From Opitutaceae bacterium (GTDB lineage: Bacteria; Verrucomicrobiota; Verrucomicrobiia; Opitutales; Opitutaceae): DNA of 64,000 nt. The notes beneath the pieces are model-generated. The model was not told where the DNA came from. It was given only the letters and a program-made list of their open reading frames with translations, and did not search any database. The translations under genes and the position numbers were made by a program. Of the stretch, positions 55,925-64,000 are shown piece after piece. The stretch covers positions 110,067 through 174,066 of the forward strand of contig JAEUHC010000010.1 in assembly GCA_016794785.1 (NCBI GenBank), written 5' to 3'. Numbering within the stretch: position 1 is the stretch's first letter; the number at the start of each line of letters is the position of its first letter.

Positions 55925-56000
55925 GTAGGGCGGGGTCTGTGACCCGCCCTCGGTGCGAACACTGAAAGCGCGAAAGAGCGGGTCACAGACCCCGCCCTGC
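55925..56000. repeat. Palindromic repeat, GTAGGGC family, copy 2
   Basis: The left arm GTAGGGCGGGGTCTGTGACC (continuing CGCCCT) faces the right arm GGGTCACAGACCCCGCCCTG across about 28 bases. It is a relative of 31981-32050. It ends 1 base before the leuD stop codon and could act as the leuCD terminator. Confidence 0.78.
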
Positions 56001-56001
56001 C

Positions 56002-56607
56002 TCAAACCGCCAGATACGGCAGCCTGGCCGCCGTCGCCTTCATCGCGCACATGCCGTCGAGCAATTCGCCGATCGCGTCCCAGCGGCCGTTGATCAGCGC
56101 GTCGCGGGCGGCGGCGCGGACCTCGGCCTTCACGGTCTGGCCGCCGAAGCGAATCTCCTGCTTGTCCACGTCGAGCACGATCTCGGTCGCGGGATCGCGC
56201 TCGATGGCGGCGGCGATCTTGGCGATGTCCGCTCGGCTCGCGGTCGCGCAGGGCATGCCGAGCGTGACGCAGTTGCCGAAGAATATCTCGGCGAAGTTTT
56301 CCGCGATCACGGCCTTGAAGCCGTATTTCTGGATCGCCTGGGGCGCGTGCTCGCGCGAGGAGCCGCAGCCGAAATTGGCGCCGGAAAGGAGAATTGTGGC
56401 GCCCTTGTAGCGCGGATCGTCGAGCGGGTGGCCCGTGGGCTTGCCCGTGGCGGGATCGTTGCGCACATCGTGGAAGAGATACTGCCCGAGGCCGTCGAAC
56501 GTGACGCACTTCATGAAGCGCGCCGGGATGATGCGGTCGGTGTCGATGTCGTTGCCGGGGACGCAGACGCCGCGGCCGGTGACGGAGGTGATTTTAGCGA
56601 GAGGCAT
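56002..56607 (-). CDS. leuD: 3-isopropylmalate dehydratase small subunit
   Basis: A 201-residue subunit of isopropylmalate isomerase, the second step of leucine synthesis. VPGNDIDTDRIIPARFMK near residue 15, ILLSGANFGCGSSREHAPQAI near 75 and AENFAEIFFGNCVTLGMP are the swivel-domain motifs that complete the aconitase-type active site. Full length. Encoded after leuC with a 116-base gap containing GCGCAAAG repeats. Confidence 0.97.
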   Translation of the reverse strand: MPLAKITSVTGRGVCVPGNDIDTDRIIPARFMKCVTFDGLGQYLFHDVRNDPATGKPTGHPLDDPRYKGATILLSGANFGCGSSREHAPQAIQKYGFKAVIAENFAEIFFGNCVTLGMPCATASRADIAKIAAAIERDPATEIVLDVDKQEIRFGGQTVKAEVRAAARDALINGRWDAIGELLDGMCAMKATAARLPYLAV

Positions 56608-56619
56608 GATGGAATTTTT

Positions 56620-56706
56620 TAGAAGCGCAAAGGCGCCAAGAAGCTAAGGTCGAACCAAAGGAGTTTCCTGGGATTCGTTGCTTCGCACCTTTGCGTCTTT
56701 GCGCTT
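56620..56706. repeat. GCGCAAAG / TTTGCG repeats between leuC and leuD
   Basis: AAGCGCAAAGGCGCCAAGAA near 56623 and CACCTTTGCGTCTTTGCGCT near 56685 are complementary-type units, related to those at 45291-45325. They could pair into a stem between the two leu genes. Confidence 0.5.
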
Positions 56707-56723
56707 AATGTTTTCGGTGTGGT

Positions 56724-58136
56724 TCAGTTGACGGCGAAGACTTCGCGGGCATCCGCCACGCTGCCGGTGACGGCGGCGGCGGCGACCATGAGCGGGCTCA
56801 TCAGGAGCGTGCGCCCGGTGGGCGAGCCCTGACGGCCCTTGAAGTTGCGGTTCGACGAACTCGCGCAGAGCTGATCGCCGATGAGCTTGTCGGGATTCAT
56901 CGCGAGGCACATCGAACAGCCGGCGGCGCGCCACTCGAAGCCCGCCTCGGCGAGAATCTTGTCGAGGCCGAGCTTTTCGCACTGCAGCGCGACAATCTGC
57001 GAACCGGGGACGGCGATGGCCTTCACACCCTTCGCTACCTTGCGGCCCTTGACGAAGCGGGCGACTTCCTGGAAATCGCTCAGACGGCCGTTGGTGCAGG
57101 AGCCGATGAACGCCACGTCGATCTTGGTGCCCTTGATGGGCGCGCCGGGCTTCAGCTTCATGTAGGCGAGCGCTTCCTCGATGGAGGCTTTCTCATCCAC
57201 AGCAGTCGCCTTCGCGGGATCGGGGATCGTCTCGGTGATGGAGATGCCTTGGCCGGGGTTGATGCCCCAGGTGACGGTGGGTGCGATGTCGGCGGCGGCG
57301 ATGTTGACGACATCGTCGAAATGGCAGCCCGGATCGCTCGCGAAACTCTTCCAGCGCGCGACTGCGGCGTCCCAAGCCGCGCCGGTCGGCGAGTAGGGCC
57401 GGCCCTTGAGGTAGGCAAAGGTCGTCTCGTCCGGGTTCACGTAGCCGGCGCGGGCGCCGCCCTCGATGGACATGTTGCACACGGTCATGCGCTCTTCCAT
57501 GGTCATGCGGTCGAAGACCTCGCCGCCGTATTCGTAGGCGAAGCCGGTGCCGCCGTTGACGCCGAGCACACGAATGATGTGCAGGATCACGTCCTTGGCA
57601 TAGACGCCGGGCCGCAGCTTGCCGGTGACGTTGATGCGGCGGACCTTCAGCTTGCCGAGCGCCATCGTCTGCGTGGCGAGCACGTCGCGAATCTGCGTGG
57701 TGCCGATGCCAAACGCGATCGCGCCGAACGCGCCGTGCGTGCTCGTGTGCGAGTCGCCACACGCGATGGTGGCGCCGGGCTGCGTGATGCCCTGCTCGGG
57801 GCCGACGATGTGGACGATGCCCTGCTTGCCCGTCGCGCGGTCGAAAAAGGTGATGCCAAACTCGGCGCAGCTCTTGCGCAGCTCGTCCATCATGGCCTGC
57901 GCGAGCGGATCGCGGTAGGGCTCCACGAGCTGGTCGGTCGGGATGATGTGATCGACGGTCGCAAAGGTGCGGTGCGGCATCGCGACCTTGAGCTTCAAGT
58001 CGCGCAGCATGCCGAACGCCTGCGGGCTCGTGACCTCGTGGATCAGGTGCGTGCCAATGAGGAGCTGCGTCTGGCCGTTGGCCAGGGTGCGGACGGTGTG
58101 GGCGTCCCAGACTTTTTCGAAAAGGGATTTGGACAT
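56724..58136 (-). CDS. leuC: 3-isopropylmalate dehydratase large subunit
   Basis: A 470-residue [4Fe-4S] aconitase-family protein forming isopropylmalate isomerase with LeuD. Family motifs are [15 protein letters not shown], VATxDH-like [31 protein letters not shown], and the cluster ligands in [16 protein letters not shown] and [12 protein letters not shown]. Full length. Its ATG is 65 bases from the divergent LysR-type gene, which may control it. Confidence 0.97.
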   Translation of the reverse strand: MSKSLFEKVWDAHTVRTLANGQTQLLIGTHLIHEVTSPQAFGMLRDLKLKVAMPHRTFATVDHIIPTDQLVEPYRDPLAQAMMDELRKSCAEFGITFFDRATGKQGIVHIVGPEQGITQPGATIACGDSHTSTHGAFGAIAFGIGTTQIRDVLATQTMALGKLKVRRINVTGKLRPGVYAKDVILHIIRVLGVNGGTGFAYEYGGEVFDRMTMEERMTVCNMSIEGGARAGYVNPDETTFAYLKGRPYSPTGAAWDAAVARWKSFASDPGCHFDDVVNIAAADIAPTVTWGINPGQGISITETIPDPAKATAVDEKASIEEALAYMKLKPGAPIKGTKIDVAFIGSCTNGRLSDFQEVARFVKGRKVAKGVKAIAVPGSQIVALQCEKLGLDKILAEAGFEWRAAGCSMCLAMNPDKLIGDQLCASSSNRNFKGRQGSPTGRTLLMSPLMVAAAAVTGSVADAREVFAVN

Positions 58137-58201
58137 GGGTGAAAGGCGACGAGACTACCAGATCGTTGCAATGCCGGGAAATACTCTTTTCGCTGCCTGT
58201 G

Positions 58202-59122
58202 ATGCCGACAGAGTATCAGTTCCCCTTTGAACTGCGGCACCTCGTCTATTTCCGCGAGGTCGCGCGCCGGCTGCATTTCAGCAAGGCTGCCGAGGCGCTC
58301 GGGGTCGCCCAGCCGGCCCTAAGCCGCGCCATCGCGCAGCTCGAGACCGCCCTCGACGCGGATCTGCTCAACCGCACCCGCCGGGGAGTCGAGCTGATGC
58401 CCGCGGGCCGCCTCCTCCTGGAGCGGATCGAACCTCTCTTCCGCGGGCTCACGGCGGCGCAGCGCGAGCTGCGGGCCCTCGCGGGCGGGCAGACGGGGCA
58501 TGTGCGCGTAGCGTTCACCGGTCTCGCGATGGCCACGGTGCTGCCGCCGATCATCCGGGAGTTTCACCAGCGGCACGCCGGTATCAGGCTCGAGCTGATC
58601 GAGTCGCCGACTTCCGCGCAACTGACGGCTTTGCAGGCGGGCGACATCGCCTGCGGCTTCTTTCACCCGGATGCGCCCACGCCGGGCGTGCGCACACGCA
58701 TGCTCCTGCATGAGCGCAACGGCATCCTCCTCCCTGCCGCCCACCCGCTCGCCACACGCGCCACGCTGCGCCTGCGCGATCTGGCAGCGACGCCGTTCGT
58801 GCTTTTCCCGCGCACGCACAACCCCGGCTTCTATGATCGCATCCTCGCGGCTTTCGCCACGGCGGGCGTGACCCCGCGCATCGCCGAGGAGGTCTGGCCG
58901 CGGGCCAACGGCGTGGGGCTCGTGCGTGCCGGCCTCGGGGCGACATTCATGACGCCCTCCGAGGCGCAGCACCTCCCGCCCGAGATCGCGTTTCGCCGCC
59001 TGCACGGGCCGGCGCCCGAAAGCCGCCTCGTGCTCGGCTGGCGCAGCGATGCGGAGCCCCCGCCCGCCCTCGCCGCATTTCTCGCCGTCGCCACGCAGGC
59101 CAGTCCGCCCCGGAAGAACTGA
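58202..59122 (+). CDS. LysR-family transcriptional regulator
   Basis: A 306-residue LysR-type regulator. The N-terminal helix-turn-helix (about residues 5-65) has LRHLVYFREVARRLHFSKAAEALGVAQPALSRAIAQLE and LLNRTRRGVELMPAGRLLLE; the C-terminal periplasmic-binding-like effector domain begins at about 93 with GHVRVAFTGLAM. Divergent from leuC (65 bases between starts), so it may sense a leucine-pathway intermediate and control leuCD; this is inferred from arrangement. Start chosen at the ATG in front of the helix-turn-helix. Confidence 0.93.
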   Translation: MPTEYQFPFELRHLVYFREVARRLHFSKAAEALGVAQPALSRAIAQLETALDADLLNRTRRGVELMPAGRLLLERIEPLFRGLTAAQRELRALAGGQTGHVRVAFTGLAMATVLPPIIREFHQRHAGIRLELIESPTSAQLTALQAGDIACGFFHPDAPTPGVRTRMLLHERNGILLPAAHPLATRATLRLRDLAATPFVLFPRTHNPGFYDRILAAFATAGVTPRIAEEVWPRANGVGLVRAGLGATFMTPSEAQHLPPEIAFRRLHGPAPESRLVLGWRSDAEPPPALAAFLAVATQASPPRKN

Positions 59123-59205
59123 ACCCGGCCCCCTACGCATGTTTGCGGACAGAACGTGCGGTCGCGCGTGTTGACCAACACGAGTGCGCCCGCCTGCATT
59201 TGCGC

Positions 59206-63071
<3,866 letters not shown>

Positions 63072-63075
<4 letters not shown>

Positions 63076-63953
63076 AACCTCCCGCCTCCCGCATTTTGGT
63101 CGTCGACGACACCCCGGCGAACCTCTCGCTCCTCCTCGATGCGCTCACGGAGGCCGGCTACGAAATCCTCGTCGCCGAGAGCGGCCGCAGCGCGCTCGCG
63201 CTCCTCGACCACACGACGCCCGATCTCGTGCTGCTCGATCTGGTGATGCCGGGGATGGACGGCATCGCCACCTGCCTCCGCCTGAAGGAGCGGGCCGAGT
63301 GCCGCGATGTGCCGGTGCTGTTCATGACGGCGGTCGACGAACCCGAGCAGAAAGTCCGCGCGTTCGCGGCCGGCGCATTCGACTACATCACCAAGCCGGC
63401 TTATCCGCCCGAGGTTCTCGCGCGGGTCGCCACGCATCTCCAGATCCGCGCCCTGCAAAAATCGCTGGCCGACGAACTCGCGCTGCGGGTCGAGGCGGAA
63501 AACCAGCTCAGCCAGTCGTTGGATCGCGCCGTCGTGCTCGCCGACTCCGCCGGCCGGATCGTCTTCAGCTCCCGGCTCGCGGAAAATTTGCTGCACAAAT
63601 ATTTCCCATCGAATGCGCCGGGCCTGCTGCCGGCGGGCCTTGAGGCCGAGAAGGCGCTCGTCGCCCGGCGGTTTTCCGAACCAGGCCGGAGTGATCTCCA
63701 AATGCTGGTGCTGGAGGAGCGGGGTTCGCCGCCCGGGCCGGCCGCGCTCACGCGCCTCGGCCTCACGCCGCGCGAAGCCGAAGTCCTCTACTGGATCGCG
63801 CAAGGCAAGAGCAACCCGGACATCGCCACAATCCTCGGCGCCAACGTGCGCACTGTGCACAAACACGTGGAGCACATTTTCCAGAAGCTCGGCCTGGAGA
63901 CGCGCAACGCCGCGGCGATCGCGGCGCTGGAGGTTCTGCGACCGGCGAAATAG
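63072..63953 (+). CDS. Response regulator with LuxR-type helix-turn-helix
   Basis: A 293-residue regulator. The receiver domain (about 1-125) has acidic pocket Asp12-Asp13, phospho-acceptor Asp56 (LVLLDLVMPGMDG) and the KPAYPPE lysine loop. A middle coiled-coil/linker (about 125-225, with a short PAS-like VVLADSAGRIVFSSRLAENLL segment) precedes a C-terminal LuxR helix-turn-helix (LTPREAEVLYWIAQGKSNPDIATIL, then NVRTVHKHVEHIFQKLGLETR). Its ATG overlaps the stop of the hybrid kinase (ATGA), so it is the probable partner and output for that kinase. The promoter it controls is not identifiable here. Confidence 0.92.
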
Positions 63954-64000
63954 TTTTTTGGTAGCGGCGAGCGCCCCCGCGCCGCCCGGGCCAAGGGGCC

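Noticed and set aside
59139..59174. ATG at 59139 as start for the hybrid kinase
   Set aside because: It is in a different frame and hits a stop after 11 codons.

Overview
The window is high-GC bacterial chromosome, densely coded on both strands, with no rRNA, tRNA, CRISPR array, transposase or phage gene that I could see. It looks like a Verrucomicrobiota bacterium of the Opitutaceae type. The reasons are a PSCyt1/DUF1549/DUF1553 protein paired with a DUF1501 protein, many secreted sulfatases, a CE15 glucuronoyl esterase, a TonB-dependent receptor with the N-terminal LSPFEV motif, and LL-diaminopimelate aminotransferase. This placement is inferred from gene content, not from a marker-gene comparison.

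Layout. 1-11.6 kb: the start of gpmI, a small unknown protein, the PSCyt1/DUF1501 pair, a NERD-domain membrane protein, a secreted alpha/beta hydrolase, transketolase and a small membrane protein. 11.6-19.0 kb: dCMP deaminase and YqgE on the minus strand. Divergent from them is a tight plus-strand operon: methyltransferase, FAD oxidoreductase, type III polyketide synthase, Nif3, aroQ and a NusG-like protein. This is followed by pgsA-pgpA and coaD. 19.0-35.1 kb: six secreted type I sulfatases and one secreted esterase in a row on the plus strand, then a TonB-dependent receptor and a sialate-O-acetylesterase-type enzyme (minus) and a CE15 esterase (plus). 35.1-40.4 kb: dapL, a DeoR-family repressor, and a divergent operon of a class II aldolase and the bifunctional rhamnulose-1-phosphate aldolase/dehydrogenase. 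40.4-44.2 kb: a low-GC orphan gene, a secreted BNR-type propeller protein and a DTW-domain tRNA enzyme. 44.2-51 kb: a minus-strand run tolC-maf-tonB-rluA-DAHP synthase, divergent from nadE. 51-58 kb: a large TonB-dependent receptor, exbB-exbD and leuC-leuD. 58-64 kb: a LysR regulator, a large hybrid sensor kinase with a periplasmic propeller, and its overlapping response regulator.

Working together. The 19-43 kb region reads as accessory carbohydrate metabolism. Sulfatases and esterases would strip sulfate, acyl and methyl-ester groups from a complex polysaccharide outside the cell or in the periplasm. TonB-dependent receptors powered by TonB/ExbBD would import ligands, and a DeoR-controlled aldolase operon would split deoxy-sugar phosphates. 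No glycoside hydrolase is in the window, so the substrate is inferred only.

Most interesting signals. (1) Families of palindromic intergenic repeats, two of which run into the 5' coding ends of secreted-protein genes and encode part of their signal peptides. (2) Start codons across the window are preceded by pyrimidine-rich leaders without a Shine-Dalgarno sequence, except for the low-GC orphan at 40.4-41.6 kb, which has one. (3) Unusual sulfatase active-site motifs and histone-H1-like Ala/Lys/Pro segments in several sulfatases. (4) A compact type III polyketide synthase operon carrying its own NusG paralogue.
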